64,000 bases of DNA from JBCCOW01 sp039025855 (GTDB lineage: Bacteria; Planctomycetota; Phycisphaerae; Phycisphaerales; Phycisphaeraceae): assembly GCA_039025855.1 (NCBI GenBank), contig JBCCNL010000012.1, positions 12,460 through 76,459 on the forward strand, read 5' to 3'. Of the stretch, positions 33,955 to 43,588 are shown piece after piece; position 1 is the stretch's first letter; each line of letters starts with the position of its first letter. The notes beneath the pieces are model-generated. The model was not told where the DNA came from, searched no databases, and saw only the letters and a list, made by a program, of their open reading frames with translations. Position numbers and translations under genes: made by a program.

Positions 33955-35838
33955 ATGCGTCTGGTCCCATTCGTCACAGCCCTCGCCCTCCTCACCGCCT
34001 TAGCCCTGCCCGGCCAAAACGCCGCGGCCCAGTCCGTCGACGCCCTCGTCGATGCCGCACCCGCGACCCAACCCGAAGCGGCACCCGCTACCCAGCCCGA
34101 CGCCGCCGAGGCAAACGCGACCCCCACTAAAGTCGGATACCTCAAGCTCTCCGGCAGCCTCGCCGATGCACCGCCGCCCTTCGCCTGGGTCACCGATCCG
34201 CCGGCCTCCCTCCGCTCGGTCATCGGCCAGATCAATCACGTCGCCACCAGCGATGAACACGCCGGCCTCTTCATCTTCCTCGACGAGCCCGCACTCTCCC
34301 TCACTCAGGTCCAGGCCCTCAGCGAGGCCATCACCGACGCCTCCGACGCCGGCAAGACCGTCCTCGTCTTCGCCGACACCTACGACCTCCGCACCTACCT
34401 CCTCGCCTCCGCCGCCGACCAGGTCCTCCTCCAACACAAGGGCGGCCTCGCCCTCATCGGGCTCAGCCTCGAAGAGATGTACCTCAAAGGCCTGCTCGAA
34501 AAAATCGGTATCCAGGCCAGCTTCGTCCAGGTCGGCAAGTTCAAGGGCGCCGACGAACAGTTCACCCGCACCGGGCCTTCCCCCGAGTGGTCCGCCAACA
34601 TGGACAACCTCCTCGACGGGCTCTACGGCGACATGACCGCCACCCTCATGGCCAACCGCGGCATGACCCAGCAGCAGCTCGACTCGGCCATGGCCAACGC
34701 CTGGACCCTCACCGACGAACAACTGCTCGAAGCCGGCCTCGTCGACAAGCTCGTCTCCCGCGATGTCGACGACACCCTCACCGAAGCCTTCGGCGAAGAC
34801 TTCGACTACGACTTCCGCATGGGCAAGCGCAAGGGCAAGGAACTGCCCTCCAACCCGTTCGCCCTCCTCGGCTCGATCATGAACGCCAAGCCCGCCTCCA
34901 CCCGCGGACCCACCCTCGCCGTCATCCACATGACCGGCCCCATCATGACCGGCGACTCCACCATCGGTGACGGCTTCCTCTCATCCGACTCCATCGGCTC
35001 CCGCACCATCCTCGACGCCCTCGAAGAGGCCCACGACGACGACAACATCAAGGGCGTCATCCTCCGCCTCGACTCGCCCGGTGGCTCCGCCCTCGCCTCC
35101 GAGCTCATCTGGCAGGGCGTTCGAGACCTCGCCGCCGAAAAACCCGTCTACACCTCCATCGGCGGCATGGCGGCCTCCGGCGGCTACTACATCGCCTCCG
35201 CCACCGAGAAAATCTACGCCCAGCCCGCCTCCATCCTCGGCTCCATCGGTGTCGTCGGCGGCAAGCTCTCCATGGGCGGCCTCTATGACATGCTCGGCAT
35301 CGGCATCCACGGCCGATCCCGCGGCCCCAACGCCGACCTCTTCAACTCCGTCGCCCCGTTCACCCCCGAGCAGGAGGCCATGATCCGCAAGTCGATGACC
35401 GTCATCTACGACCAGTTCCTCGACCGCGTCACCGCCGGCCGCGGCGACAACATCGACGACCTCGACGCCGTCACCCAAGGCCGAATCTTCACCGGCACCC
35501 AGTCCATCGCCAACGGCCTCGCCGATGCCGAGGGCGGCATCCTCGAAGCCCAGGCCGGCCTCGCCGAACAGCTCGACCTCGGCGACGACTACGCCGTCTT
35601 CCACCTCCCCCGCGCGATGGGCCTCGACGAATACATCAACACCGTCTTCGGCATCTCCGCCCCCGGCCAGATGACGGTCCTACCCAGCCGGGCCGCCGCC
35701 AGCCCCGAGCTCGCCGCCGCCAAGCGCCTCCTCAGCCCCAGTGCCTGGTCCGCCCTACGCCGGCAGCTCACCGCCATCACCCAGCTCCAACGCGAGCCCG
35801 TCCTCCTGCTCGGACCCGCCGCAATCTCCATCAAGTAG
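33955..35838 (+). CDS. sppA: Signal peptide peptidase SppA (type 67K)
   Basis: 627 residues. A signal peptide (1-27) is followed by a Pro/Ala/Thr-rich linker and two S49 domains. The N-terminal domain carries the general base Lys197 in VGKFKGADEQF, and the C-terminal domain the nucleophile Ser408 in GMAASGGYYIAS, as in E. coli SppA, which has a tandem arrangement with Lys in the first and Ser in the second domain. It degrades cleaved signal peptides at the membrane; here it may be secreted or periplasmic, because only the N-terminal signal is hydrophobic. The GGAG upstream of ATG 33955 supports the start. It probably shares a transcript with nadK. Confidence 0.93.
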   Translation: MRLVPFVTALALLTALALPGQNAAAQSVDALVDAAPATQPEAAPATQPDAAEANATPTKVGYLKLSGSLADAPPPFAWVTDPPASLRSVIGQINHVATSDEHAGLFIFLDEPALSLTQVQALSEAITDASDAGKTVLVFADTYDLRTYLLASAADQVLLQHKGGLALIGLSLEEMYLKGLLEKIGIQASFVQVGKFKGADEQFTRTGPSPEWSANMDNLLDGLYGDMTATLMANRGMTQQQLDSAMANAWTLTDEQLLEAGLVDKLVSRDVDDTLTEAFGEDFDYDFRMGKRKGKELPSNPFALLGSIMNAKPASTRGPTLAVIHMTGPIMTGDSTIGDGFLSSDSIGSRTILDALEEAHDDDNIKGVILRLDSPGGSALASELIWQGVRDLAAEKPVYTSIGGMAASGGYYIASATEKIYAQPASILGSIGVVGGKLSMGGLYDMLGIGIHGRSRGPNADLFNSVAPFTPEQEAMIRKSMTVIYDQFLDRVTAGRGDNIDDLDAVTQGRIFTGTQSIANGLADAEGGILEAQAGLAEQLDLGDDYAVFHLPRAMGLDEYINTVFGISAPGQMTVLPSRAAASPELAAAKRLLSPSAWSALRRQLTAITQLQREPVLLLGPAAISIK

Positions 35839-35857
35839 CACGCATGCCCCGTTTAGC

Positions 35858-35875
35858 GGCGGGCTTCAGCCCGCC
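35858..35875. repeat. Short GC-rich palindrome between sppA and the UDP-glucose dehydrogenase gene
   Basis: GGCGGGC, TTCA, GCCCGCC is a perfect 7-bp stem with a 4-base loop located 20 bases after the sppA stop. It could be a terminator without U-tract or a REP-like element; a related GGGCT..AGCCC palindrome occurs at 59443 and another in the metH intergenic region. Confidence 0.4.
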
Positions 35876-36031
35876 CGCCGGCAACGCACAACCCCAAGTC
35901 AAGTCGGCCATCACCCTGACCGAAGACCACCAGTAGCCGTGGTGACACCGGGCCCGCCCCCGCTACACTGCGTCCGCACGGTCCGATAGTCCGGCCGGCC
36001 ACAACCCCCATCCGATCAGGGACCCCAAACG

Positions 36032-37417
36032 ATGCGCATCACCATGGTTGGCACCGGCTACGTCGGGCTCGTCACCGGCACCTGCTTCGCCGAAATCGGC
36101 AACGACGTCACCTGCCTCGATATCGACCAGGCCAAGATCGATAAGCTCCACCAGGGCATCTCCCCCATCTACGAGCCCGGGCTCGACGAGCTGATCACCC
36201 GAAACGTCAAGGCCGGCCGCCTCCACTTCACCACCGACAAGAAGGCCGCCTACCAGTCCGCCGAGGTCATCTTCATCTGCGTCGGCACCCCCTCCGACGA
36301 CATGGGTCGCGCCGACCTCAAGTACGTCCTCGCCGCCTCCTCCGACATCGGCAAGGCCATCGAAGAGGCCGACGGCGACACCGGCGGCGACCCCGAAGAA
36401 CGCCGCGCCAAGATCATCGTCGTCAAGTCCACCGTCCCCGTCGGCACCAACGCCAAGGTCGAGAAGGCCATCGGCGAGCAAACCAACAAACGCTTCTGCA
36501 TGGCCTCCAACCCCGAGTTCCTCAAAGAGGGCGCGGCCATCAACGACTTCATGAAGCCCGACCGCGTCGTCATCGGCGTCGCCGAAGAGGGCGCCGGCGG
36601 CCGCATGAAGAAGCTCTACGAGCCCTTCGTCCGCCAGGGCCACCCCATCTTCGTCATGGACATCCCCTCCGCCGAGATGGTCAAGTACGCCGCCAACGCC
36701 ATGCTCGCCACCAAGATCTCTTTCATCAACGAGATCGCCAACCTCTGCGAGGCCTACGGCTCCAACGTCGACGAGGTCTGGAGGGGCATGACCTCCGACG
36801 CCCGCATCGGCAACAAGTTCCTCTACCCCGGCCTCGGCTACGGCGGCTCCTGCTTCCCCAAGGACGTCCTCGCCTGCATCTCCATGGGCCTCGAAACCAA
36901 GACCCCCACCGACCTCCTCGACTCCGTCCACTCCGTCAACCAGGCCCAACGCACCGCCTTCATGAAGAAGCTCGACAACTACTTCGGCCAAGGCAACGGC
37001 TCCAACGGACTCAACGGCAAGACCATCGGCGTCTGGGGCATCGCCTTCAAGCCCGGCACCGACGACATCCGCGAAGCCCCCTCCATCACGCTGATCAAAT
37101 GGCTCCTCGAACGCGGCGCCACCGTCAAGGCCCACGACCCCGTCGCCCACGAAGCCGCCCAGCACGTCCTCGGCGACTCGGTCACCTACACCGACACGCC
37201 CTACGACGCCTGCCAGGACGCCGACGCCCTGGTCATCTGCACCGACTGGAACGAGTTCAAGCACCCCAACCTCGACGAGGTCCGCACTCGTTTGAACCAC
37301 CCCATCATTTTCGACGGCCGCAACCTCTACGACCCCGACGCCATGGAAGCCGCCGGCTTCACCTACCTCTCCGTCGGCCGCAAACCCGTCGGCGTCACCG
37401 AACCCCAGCCGGCATAA
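36032..37417 (+). CDS. ugd: UDP-glucose (nucleotide-sugar) 6-dehydrogenase
   Basis: 461 residues. The N-terminal GTGYVGLVTGTCFAEIG (7-23) is the NAD-binding GxGYxG start of this family, SNPEFLKEGAAI (159-170) carries the conserved Glu, and GYGGSCFPKD (269-278) contains the catalytic Cys274. Lys218 in SAEMVKYAANA is the conserved lysine. The enzyme oxidises a UDP-sugar to the uronic acid in two steps, probably UDP-glucose to UDP-glucuronate, for capsule or exopolysaccharide. Family members acting on GDP-mannose or UDP-GlcNAc look alike, so the substrate is an inference. It stands alone, preceded by the palindrome at 35858. Confidence 0.93.
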   Translation: MRITMVGTGYVGLVTGTCFAEIGNDVTCLDIDQAKIDKLHQGISPIYEPGLDELITRNVKAGRLHFTTDKKAAYQSAEVIFICVGTPSDDMGRADLKYVLAASSDIGKAIEEADGDTGGDPEERRAKIIVVKSTVPVGTNAKVEKAIGEQTNKRFCMASNPEFLKEGAAINDFMKPDRVVIGVAEEGAGGRMKKLYEPFVRQGHPIFVMDIPSAEMVKYAANAMLATKISFINEIANLCEAYGSNVDEVWRGMTSDARIGNKFLYPGLGYGGSCFPKDVLACISMGLETKTPTDLLDSVHSVNQAQRTAFMKKLDNYFGQGNGSNGLNGKTIGVWGIAFKPGTDDIREAPSITLIKWLLERGATVKAHDPVAHEAAQHVLGDSVTYTDTPYDACQDADALVICTDWNEFKHPNLDEVRTRLNHPIIFDGRNLYDPDAMEAAGFTYLSVGRKPVGVTEPQPA

Positions 37418-37469
37418 TACGTATTCCCCGCCGCTCAGAATCTACGATTGTTGCGGTTAACCTGTTTGG

Positions 37470-37703
37470 GTGCCGCACCGATGGAAAATCGTGCTGTCTC
37501 TCGCTGGCCTGCTGATCGGCGCGCTTGCCGCTGTCTGCGGTCCGTACCTCCTCATGAGTTGGTCTGAGTCACGGACAGGATACGACGCGGGAAACGCAGG
37601 ACTCCTGTTCTGCTGCACCCTCCCAACGCTCCCGGTCATCGGCCTCGCCGCTGGTTTCGCACTGGGTCTCAAGCTGGACAACAACACCAACAACGACGCG
37701 TAG
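37470..37703 (+). CDS. Small two-helix membrane protein
   Basis: 77 residues, start GTG 37470. Two hydrophobic helices (about 7-30 and 44-68) are joined by a short polar loop (SWSESRTGYDAGN), and the end is a polar DNNTNNDA tail. There is no recognisable family. It starts 53 bases after the ugd stop and has plausible length and amino-acid content for a small integral membrane protein. The start codon is uncertain. Function unknown. Confidence 0.4.
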   Translation: MPHRWKIVLSLAGLLIGALAAVCGPYLLMSWSESRTGYDAGNAGLLFCCTLPTLPVIGLAAGFALGLKLDNNTNNDA

Positions 37704-37735
37704 TGGCTGAACCAAACAACGCTGTTCAAACCTAT

Positions 37736-39025
37736 TTAGCCCGGTCGCTCGCGACCGGTCCGGGCGACGCCGATCTGGCCCGCGACTTCGATACCTTCGC
37801 TACCACCGCCGTCTTCGTCTCCGCGCAACCGCTGGCCCAGCCACGCGACCCACACGCCCAGCCCCAGCATCCCAAACGCGGACACCACAGCCGACACACC
37901 CCACCCCGCCCAACCTAAGCGTTCCAGCCACGGGATCACGTCGTACATCACCCATTCGATCGCTTCACCAATCGTTCGCGGGAAAAACCCGAGCGTGGCC
38001 CAGAACCCCGCGAACAGCAGCAGCCACCACCGCCGTGCCGGCGTCAGCCACACCGCCAACACCATCACAGCCACCGTCACGATCAACAGACGACTCGGCA
38101 GCCCCCAGAAATAACCGTAGGGCCAGTTGCTGTAGACCCCGTGGCGTGTACTCATCACGGGAACAGCAAAGCACACAACACCCAGAGCGGCACCGACCGC
38201 AACCCACCGCTTGACGATCGGCGACGACTGGCCACGCCGCGCCCAGACCACCACCGTCGCTAGCCCAACCGGTATCAAACCAATCGGCAGCACCTCCCAC
38301 GCGTCGTAGACCCGGTGCCCGATCAGCAGGTGCAGCCCCGCCGAGCCGATCGGCACACACGCGATCAGCCGCGCCACCAGGTGCTGCAACGCCCGGTAGT
38401 CCGGACTCCACGCCCGGCCGTACCCGAACCACCGCCGCGGCGGCACCGCCAACAAACCGATCCCGATGGCGAGCCACCAATACGCCAGATAAACCGACCA
38501 GTCCGACCACGTCGCCCGTTTCACACCCCACAGCAGCACCGGCATCGCGTAGCTCAAGCCGATCCCGAACACGATCGGTGCCCACGCCGCCGGCCGGACA
38601 TACACGCCCAGCCCGTGCAGCAGCAGCTTCACCTTCACACACGCCAACAATGCCAGCACCGCCGCCACCACTCCACCCCACAACGGCTCGTCCGTCGCCA
38701 CCGCGTTCCCCAGCAACGTCACATCCACCGCCAGCAGCACGGCCAGCCCCAACAGCCAACGCGCATCCCGCACCAACGCCCGGCTCCGCGACAGCCACAA
38801 CCCCACCCCGATCGCCAGCCCTTCATAGACGTTCACCGCCGCGATCAGACCGACCAGCCGCCAGTACTTGCCGTCCATCGTGTCGATGCCCCGCGTCACC
38901 GCGAAACACCCAAACAGCAGCATCACGCCCGACAGCAAAAAGAACGGGTTGCGATCCATCAACCACTGCGGCACCCGCGGGAACCGCCAACCGCCCGAAA
39001 CCTGCCGTAACACCGCATCCGACAT
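37736..39025 (-). CDS. Multi-spanning membrane protein of unknown function
   Basis: 429 residues with about ten hydrophobic helices. The N terminus is cytosolic and polar (MSDAVLRQVSGGWRFPRVPQW). Helices are rich in Val, Leu and Trp; loops contain paired Arg such as TPARRWW. The C terminus has a Gly/Glu-rich acidic stretch. No catalytic signature, cofactor site or transporter motif was recognised. It is convergent with the small membrane-protein gene; the gap to argJ is over 300 bases. I assign only membrane location; the nature as an enzyme or transporter cannot be told. Confidence 0.6.
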   Translation of the reverse strand: MSDAVLRQVSGGWRFPRVPQWLMDRNPFFLLSGVMLLFGCFAVTRGIDTMDGKYWRLVGLIAAVNVYEGLAIGVGLWLSRSRALVRDARWLLGLAVLLAVDVTLLGNAVATDEPLWGGVVAAVLALLACVKVKLLLHGLGVYVRPAAWAPIVFGIGLSYAMPVLLWGVKRATWSDWSVYLAYWWLAIGIGLLAVPPRRWFGYGRAWSPDYRALQHLVARLIACVPIGSAGLHLLIGHRVYDAWEVLPIGLIPVGLATVVVWARRGQSSPIVKRWVAVGAALGVVCFAVPVMSTRHGVYSNWPYGYFWGLPSRLLIVTVAVMVLAVWLTPARRWWLLLFAGFWATLGFFPRTIGEAIEWVMYDVIPWLERLGWAGWGVSAVVSAFGMLGLGVWVAWLGQRLRGDEDGGGSEGIEVAGQIGVARTGRERPG

Positions 39026-39334
39026 AGCAGCCTACCTTTCGGTGAGGGCGCACCGACCGCGCATCGGCCGGGACGCCGCAATCCAGAACCACCGCCGACC
39101 AGGCCAGCGCGACACAGCGATCGCGCACGCCCATTGGGGCGGCAGAAACCCGGCGAAACACTCACCGGGCCGGCGTCATGCAGATGTCAGGGCAGGGGGG
39201 CTGAGGGATAAGCGGATGAAAATGGCAAGAGATTCAGGCCCGACCAACACGACTCGCAGAACGCCAACAAACTCTTCCTTAAAGATATCGTTGGTCGATG
39301 GGCCGGCCTAATACTTTTTGCTCAAACTTATGCA
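39026..39334. other. Intergenic stretch between two minus-strand genes
   Basis: About 310 bases. No gene with coding character on either strand and no RNA gene or hairpin terminator was recognised. A promoter for the membrane-protein gene must lie in its left half. Confidence 0.4.
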
Positions 39335-40552
39335 TCAAGTCGTGTAGTCCGCGTTGATGGTGATGTACTCCCGCGTCAGATCACATCCGAGCCACGTACA
39401 AGATGCATGGCCGAGGCCAAGGTCAACCGAGAGCTGGACGTCCCGTCCGGTCTTCCGCATGGACGCAGATAGGCGTTTCTCCAGAGCGGCAGACATCGCG
39501 ACAGGGACGCCGTGGGCGTAGACCGACTCGCCATTGATGGCGATGGTCATGGACTCGGGCTTAAGAGCAGCGCCGCTCTTACCGGCAGCCATGGCGATCC
39601 GTCCCCAGTTCGGGTCAGCACCATGGATCGCGGTCTTGACCAAGGGGCTCTCGGCAATCGCCCGGCCGACCCGGTCGGCGTCCTTCATCGATTTTGCTCC
39701 GCTCACCTCGACCCGGAAGAGCTTGGTCATCCCCTCGCCATCGCGGACGATCGCCTCGGCCAGCTCGCCGCAGACCTCGGTCAACGCGGCGACAAAAGCG
39801 GTGTAGCGAGAACCACTGGGTTGCTTGATCGCCGAGCGGGCGGCCTGCCCGCTGGCCAGCACGTACACCGTGTCGCTGGTGCTGGTGTCGGTATCGACGC
39901 TGATGCGGTTGAACGAGGCGTCAGTTGCTTCACGGAGGGCTTGCCGGAGGACGGGCGGGGGCACCTCGGCATCGGTGGTGATGAAGCCGAGCATTGTGGC
40001 CATGGACGGGGCGATCATCCCGGAGCCCTTGGCGATCCCGCCGATCGTGACGCCGCTACGCAAACGCCGGACGGACGACTTGGTCACGAGATCGGTCGTC
40101 AGGATCGCCCTCGCTGCGGCGGTGTCGGGCGTGGGGCCTGCCTTGAGTTTCGGGGCAAGCGACGCGATACCGGCGGTGATCTTCTCAATGGGGAGGACGC
40201 GGCCGATGATCCCGGTCGAGGCGGGCAGCACTTCACCCGGGGCACAACCGACAGCCTCGGCGGTCGCCCGACACATCGCGACCGCGTCATCCAGACCCTG
40301 CCGACCCGTGGCAACGTTCGAGTTACCGCTGTTGCAGACGATCGCCCGGGCCTGCCCGTTACGGACGTGACGCTTGCCCACCATGACCGGAGCCCCGAGC
40401 ACCTTGTTCCGCGTGAACACCCCCGCGGCGCTGCACGGCCCGTCGGCCACGATCAGGGCCAGGTCCGGCTTCCCGCTGGCCTTCACCCCGCACACCCCGC
40501 CTGCGGCACGGAAGCCCTTGGGCCGCGTGATCGATCCGGTCGGCTTGCTCAT
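39335..40552 (-). CDS. argJ: Bifunctional ornithine acetyltransferase / N-acetylglutamate synthase
   Basis: 405 residues. Family hallmarks: the beginning PKGFRAAGGVCGVK, ARAIVCNSGNSNVATGRQG (69-87), PASTGIIGRVLPIE (110-123) and the autocleavage site KGSGMIAPSMATMLGF, where Thr186 should be the nucleophile that splits the precursor into alpha and beta chains. ArgJ transfers acetyl between ornithine and glutamate in the recycling arginine pathway. Whether it is mono- or bifunctional cannot be told from sequence alone. It is divergent to the aldolase gene, with about 115 bases between. Confidence 0.95.
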   Translation of the reverse strand: MSKPTGSITRPKGFRAAGGVCGVKASGKPDLALIVADGPCSAAGVFTRNKVLGAPVMVGKRHVRNGQARAIVCNSGNSNVATGRQGLDDAVAMCRATAEAVGCAPGEVLPASTGIIGRVLPIEKITAGIASLAPKLKAGPTPDTAAARAILTTDLVTKSSVRRLRSGVTIGGIAKGSGMIAPSMATMLGFITTDAEVPPPVLRQALREATDASFNRISVDTDTSTSDTVYVLASGQAARSAIKQPSGSRYTAFVAALTEVCGELAEAIVRDGEGMTKLFRVEVSGAKSMKDADRVGRAIAESPLVKTAIHGADPNWGRIAMAAGKSGAALKPESMTIAINGESVYAHGVPVAMSAALEKRLSASMRKTGRDVQLSVDLGLGHASCTWLGCDLTREYITINADYTT

Positions 40553-40668
40553 GACGGTGAGTGTAATCCCCGAGCCGAGCGGGCTACCCCAAAAACTCCA
40601 GCCGGTATGATGCGTGTCTTCCGGAGGGCGTCACCCCAATCCAAAACCCCACACACGGAGTTGCCGCC

Positions 40669-41709
40669 ATGCCCGTCGCCGATTACGCCACCTACAAGCA
40701 GATGCTCGAGAACGCCTTCGAGAACCAGTTCGCCTACCCCGCGATCAACGTCAGCTCGATGGTCACCGCCAACGCCGCCCTCAAGGCCTTCGCCGACCTC
40801 AAGTGCGACGGCATGATCCAGGTCTCCACCGGCGGCGGCAAGTTCGCCTCCGGGCTCGTCGTGGGTGACATGGTGCTGGGTGCGATCTCGATCGCGGAGC
40901 ACATCCACCGGGTCGCCGAAAAGCTCGACATCAACGTGGTGCTGCACACCGACCACTGCCCGCCCAACGCGGTCGAGACCTTCATGGTCCCGCTCATTGA
41001 AGAGTCCGAGCGTCGCGTGGCCGAGGGCAAGCTGCCGCTCTACAACTCGCACATGCTCGACGCCTCGGGCCTGCCGCTGGAAGAGAACCTCGACCTGTCC
41101 GTGCCCATCTACGAGCGGATGGCCAAGATCGGGCAGATGATCGAGATCGAGGCCGGGGTCGTCGGCGGTGAGGAAGACGGTGCCGCCGGCTCCGAGGACA
41201 CGCCCGATGAGATGCTCTACACCACCCCCGAAGACATGGTCCGCGTCTACGAGCGGATGAAGGATGTCGATGGGACTTACATGTTCGCCGCGACGTTTGG
41301 CAACGTGCACGGCGCCTACAAGCCCGGGGCTGTGAAACTCCGCCCCGAGATCCTCAAGCAGGGCCAGGACGCGATCAAGGCCAAGTTCGGCGACACCGCC
41401 AAGTTCTACCTCGTCTTCCACGGCGGCTCCGGCTCCGGCAAGGACGAGATCGAAGAGACCCTCGGATACGGCGTGATCAAGATGAACGTCGACACCGACT
41501 GCCAGTACGCCTTCACCCGCCCCGTCGCGGAGCACATGTTCCACAACTACGACGGCGTCCTGAAGGTCGACGGCGAGGTCGGCAACAAGAAGACCTACGA
41601 CCCGCGGTCTTATCTCAAGAAAGCTGAAGAGGCCATGGCCGACCGGGTCAAGGAAGCCTGCGAAGACCTGCACGCGGTGGGTAAGACGCTCGCGGCCGTG
41701 ACGGTCTAA
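40669..41709 (+). CDS. fbaA: Class II fructose-bisphosphate aldolase
   Basis: 346 residues. The zinc site HTDHCPPN (93-100) has the conserved Asp95 and His96; IEIEAGVVGGEEDG and the second zinc/phosphate region FGNVHGAYKPG and FHGGSGSGKDEI are present, as in the class IIA E. coli-type enzyme. It cleaves fructose-1,6-bisphosphate in glycolysis and gluconeogenesis in the cytosol. ATG 40669 is supported by GGAG upstream. It is a single gene, followed 35 bases later by a small DUF3592 protein. Class II assignment is secure; E. coli-type subclass from the length and the HTDHC motif. Confidence 0.94.
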   Translation: MPVADYATYKQMLENAFENQFAYPAINVSSMVTANAALKAFADLKCDGMIQVSTGGGKFASGLVVGDMVLGAISIAEHIHRVAEKLDINVVLHTDHCPPNAVETFMVPLIEESERRVAEGKLPLYNSHMLDASGLPLEENLDLSVPIYERMAKIGQMIEIEAGVVGGEEDGAAGSEDTPDEMLYTTPEDMVRVYERMKDVDGTYMFAATFGNVHGAYKPGAVKLRPEILKQGQDAIKAKFGDTAKFYLVFHGGSGSGKDEIEETLGYGVIKMNVDTDCQYAFTRPVAEHMFHNYDGVLKVDGEVGNKKTYDPRSYLKKAEEAMADRVKEACEDLHAVGKTLAAVTV

Positions 41710-41743
41710 GACCTCCGCGGACTCGCAGCCGAGAGGGATCCCG

Positions 41744-42235
41744 ATGCGTCCCGAACAAGCGAAACACATCCGCCGAACAATGCTGATTTTCGGCATGGCC
41801 GGTGTGCCTACGCTCGACGTCTCGGTCTACATGATGTGGTCTACCCTGGACCTCCGGAGCAACGGCCGCAGCGTGTTGGCGACGGTGACCGACGTCGAGC
41901 GCGAGACCAGCCGAAGCTCCGAGGGTGGGACTTCAACCACCTACAGGCCCACGTTCGAGTTTGAGGACGAGTCCGGCAGAATGCACACGGTCACAACCTC
42001 CAGCTCAACAAGCTGGTGGGACTTCCGGGTCGGTGAGCAGATCACGGTGCTGTACGACACACGCGATCCCAGCCGGGCGAGGCCGACCGGTTTCATGTCG
42101 GATTGGTTTGTGGCCCTGCTCACCGGGTTTCTGGGGGTCGTGTTCACCACGGTCGGTGTGGTAGTGTTCTTCAAGCTCATGCCGAAGCCCGAATCACCGG
42201 ATGACTCGGCAGACGCGGCACTCCATCTCGATTAG
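41744..42235 (+). CDS. Small DUF3592 membrane protein
   Basis: 163 residues. It is built as a minimal DUF3592 protein: a first helix (about 16-32), an extracytoplasmic beta-domain with VLATVTDVE, TYRPTFEFEDESGRMHTV, the VGEQITVLYDTRDPSRARPTG motif, and a second helix (about 125-147). It resembles the C-terminal half of the larger DUF3592 protein at 16177. The family is of unknown function. GAGAGG lies upstream of the ATG. It is probably transcribed with fbaA or independently; there is a 35-base gap. Confidence 0.7.
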   Translation: MRPEQAKHIRRTMLIFGMAGVPTLDVSVYMMWSTLDLRSNGRSVLATVTDVERETSRSSEGGTSTTYRPTFEFEDESGRMHTVTTSSSTSWWDFRVGEQITVLYDTRDPSRARPTGFMSDWFVALLTGFLGVVFTTVGVVVFFKLMPKPESPDDSADAALHLD

Positions 42236-42246
42236 GGGTCGCGCGA

Positions 42247-42948
42247 TCAGAACGCGGCGGCGTGCTCGGCCGCGACGCGGACGGGCTCGACACGTCGGCG
42301 GATCGGCATCGTCTGCGTGACATGCCCCAGCACCAATGCCATGTCCGGCTGCCAGTCGGCGGCAAACAGCTCCACGCGGAGACGCTGACGCTGCCCGAGC
42401 CGGATCACTTCGATGGCCGGGCTTTCGGCCTGCGGAAGAGATTCGGTGAGCAGCGGGGGGGTGAGGTCCTGGACGCCGGAAACGGCCTGTAGGGGGCTGT
42501 AGGAAGGATCGGGCAGGCGGGCCAACACGCCATCACGGGTGCCGCGCTCGATCCGCCAGACTCGGCTGGGCACGCCCAGTGCGACGCTACGGACCGCCCG
42601 ATGCGATTGCTCATCTCCGAGCCAGACGTCGTCGAGGGCACAGACCTTCTGGCCGTCAACGATCAGGTAGTCATCGCCGGGATCGAGCCGGGCGTCGGGA
42701 TCAGTGATGGGACCCAACTCAACCGCTTCGATCGTGTAGACCCGCTCCATCCGACGGGCGGTGAGGCAGCGGACACGCTGCCGAGCGGTGCTGTTGTAGG
42801 TCTCGACGGCGACCTCGCCCCGCAGCAGCGTGCGATCGGAAAGCAGCTTCGCGGAGCAGTCGAAGCGGATCAGCCCGGCGTGCGGATCACGCGTAAAACG
42901 GTGCAGGGGCGCAACCACCGCCCCATCGATATACAGCCAGCCAACCAT
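42247..42948 (-). CDS. Conserved-looking soluble hypothetical protein
   Basis: 233 residues from ATG 42948, which has AAGGAGAAGG 8-17 bases upstream; the frame remains open further upstream but that part lacks coding character. The protein begins MVGWLYIDGAVVAPLHRF, and is predicted beta-rich with Arg and Asp charges and no Cys cluster, signal peptide or membrane helix. I do not recognise the family. It is convergent with the DUF3592 gene (11-base gap), and divergent from tmRNA. Function unknown. Confidence 0.55.
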   Translation of the reverse strand: MVGWLYIDGAVVAPLHRFTRDPHAGLIRFDCSAKLLSDRTLLRGEVAVETYNSTARQRVRCLTARRMERVYTIEAVELGPITDPDARLDPGDDYLIVDGQKVCALDDVWLGDEQSHRAVRSVALGVPSRVWRIERGTRDGVLARLPDPSYSPLQAVSGVQDLTPPLLTESLPQAESPAIEVIRLGQRQRLRVELFAADWQPDMALVLGHVTQTMPIRRRVEPVRVAAEHAAAF

Positions 42949-43201
42949 GTCGGACGCCTTCTCCTTTGAACGCCGGGCAGGCCGATGCGTTCGCGTACCT
43001 CGTTGAGCCGAGTCTACACCATTCGGGAATGCACTCAACGGGGATTCTCACACTTGTTGAACCGGGCAAGATGGCGAAGCTTCGCGTTAAGCCCACGGGC
43101 CTAATCCCACCGCCGCCAAGGGGCTTCAGGCTGCTCGGTTGGAGATTTCAGTTCGCCGACGATCCAACCGAATGCTAAAATGCCGGAGTTCTTTGACAAC
43201 T

Positions 43202-43583
43202 GGGGCCGACTGGTATCGACCGGACAGGTTCGGCTCGTGGTTGCGTGTCGAGGTGCACGTTGGCCTCGTAAAACCACGTGCAACCCTATAAATGCCAACG
43301 ATGATATCGCTGGTCGGATCGGCTTCGCGCCGGCCCGTCTCGCTGCCTAATAAAACGGGACAGCAACGTCCCCCCGCCGTTTGCCTACGGCTGCGGGGGG
43401 GCGACACCTTAGTAGGCTCGCCCAACGGCGGCGTCTCAACGCCCGCGGGTTAAACCTCATTGAGGCTGGGTGACAAGCAGGCTGCCGACCGCCGTCTTGT
43501 CACCAAGACTAAATGCTCGGATATACACGTAGACGCTACGGGTTCACTGTCACGGCACGGGGGTTCGAATCCCCCCGGCTCCA
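43202..43583 (+). ncRNA. ssrA: Transfer-messenger RNA (tmRNA)
   Basis: The 5' end GGGGCCGACTGGTATCGACCGG and 3' end GGTTCGAATCCCCCCGGCTCCA form the tRNA-Ala-like half: acceptor GGGGCCG with CGGCTCC, containing the G3-U wobble needed for alanylation, and a T arm with TTCGAAT. A mRNA-like segment starts at the resume codon GCC 43294 and encodes ANDDIAGRIGFAPARLAA, ending at tandem TAA TAA (43348-43353). Downstream are GC-rich hairpins expected for pseudoknots, such as the G-run/C-run helix near 43370-43400. CCA is not encoded. The RNA rescues stalled ribosomes with SmpB and tags the product for proteolysis. The length of 382 bases is normal. Confidence 0.96.
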
Positions 43584-43588
43584 TTCTT

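Noticed and set aside
43150..43201. TTGACA-like sequence at 43193-43198 just before ssrA as a -35 box
   Set aside because: A -10 would fall inside the mature tmRNA. TAAAAT near 43176-43181 is a better -10 candidate, without a good -35.
43540..43583. Separate tRNA at the end of the tmRNA
   Set aside because: The T arm and acceptor pair with the 5' end 340 bases upstream, which is the tmRNA layout.
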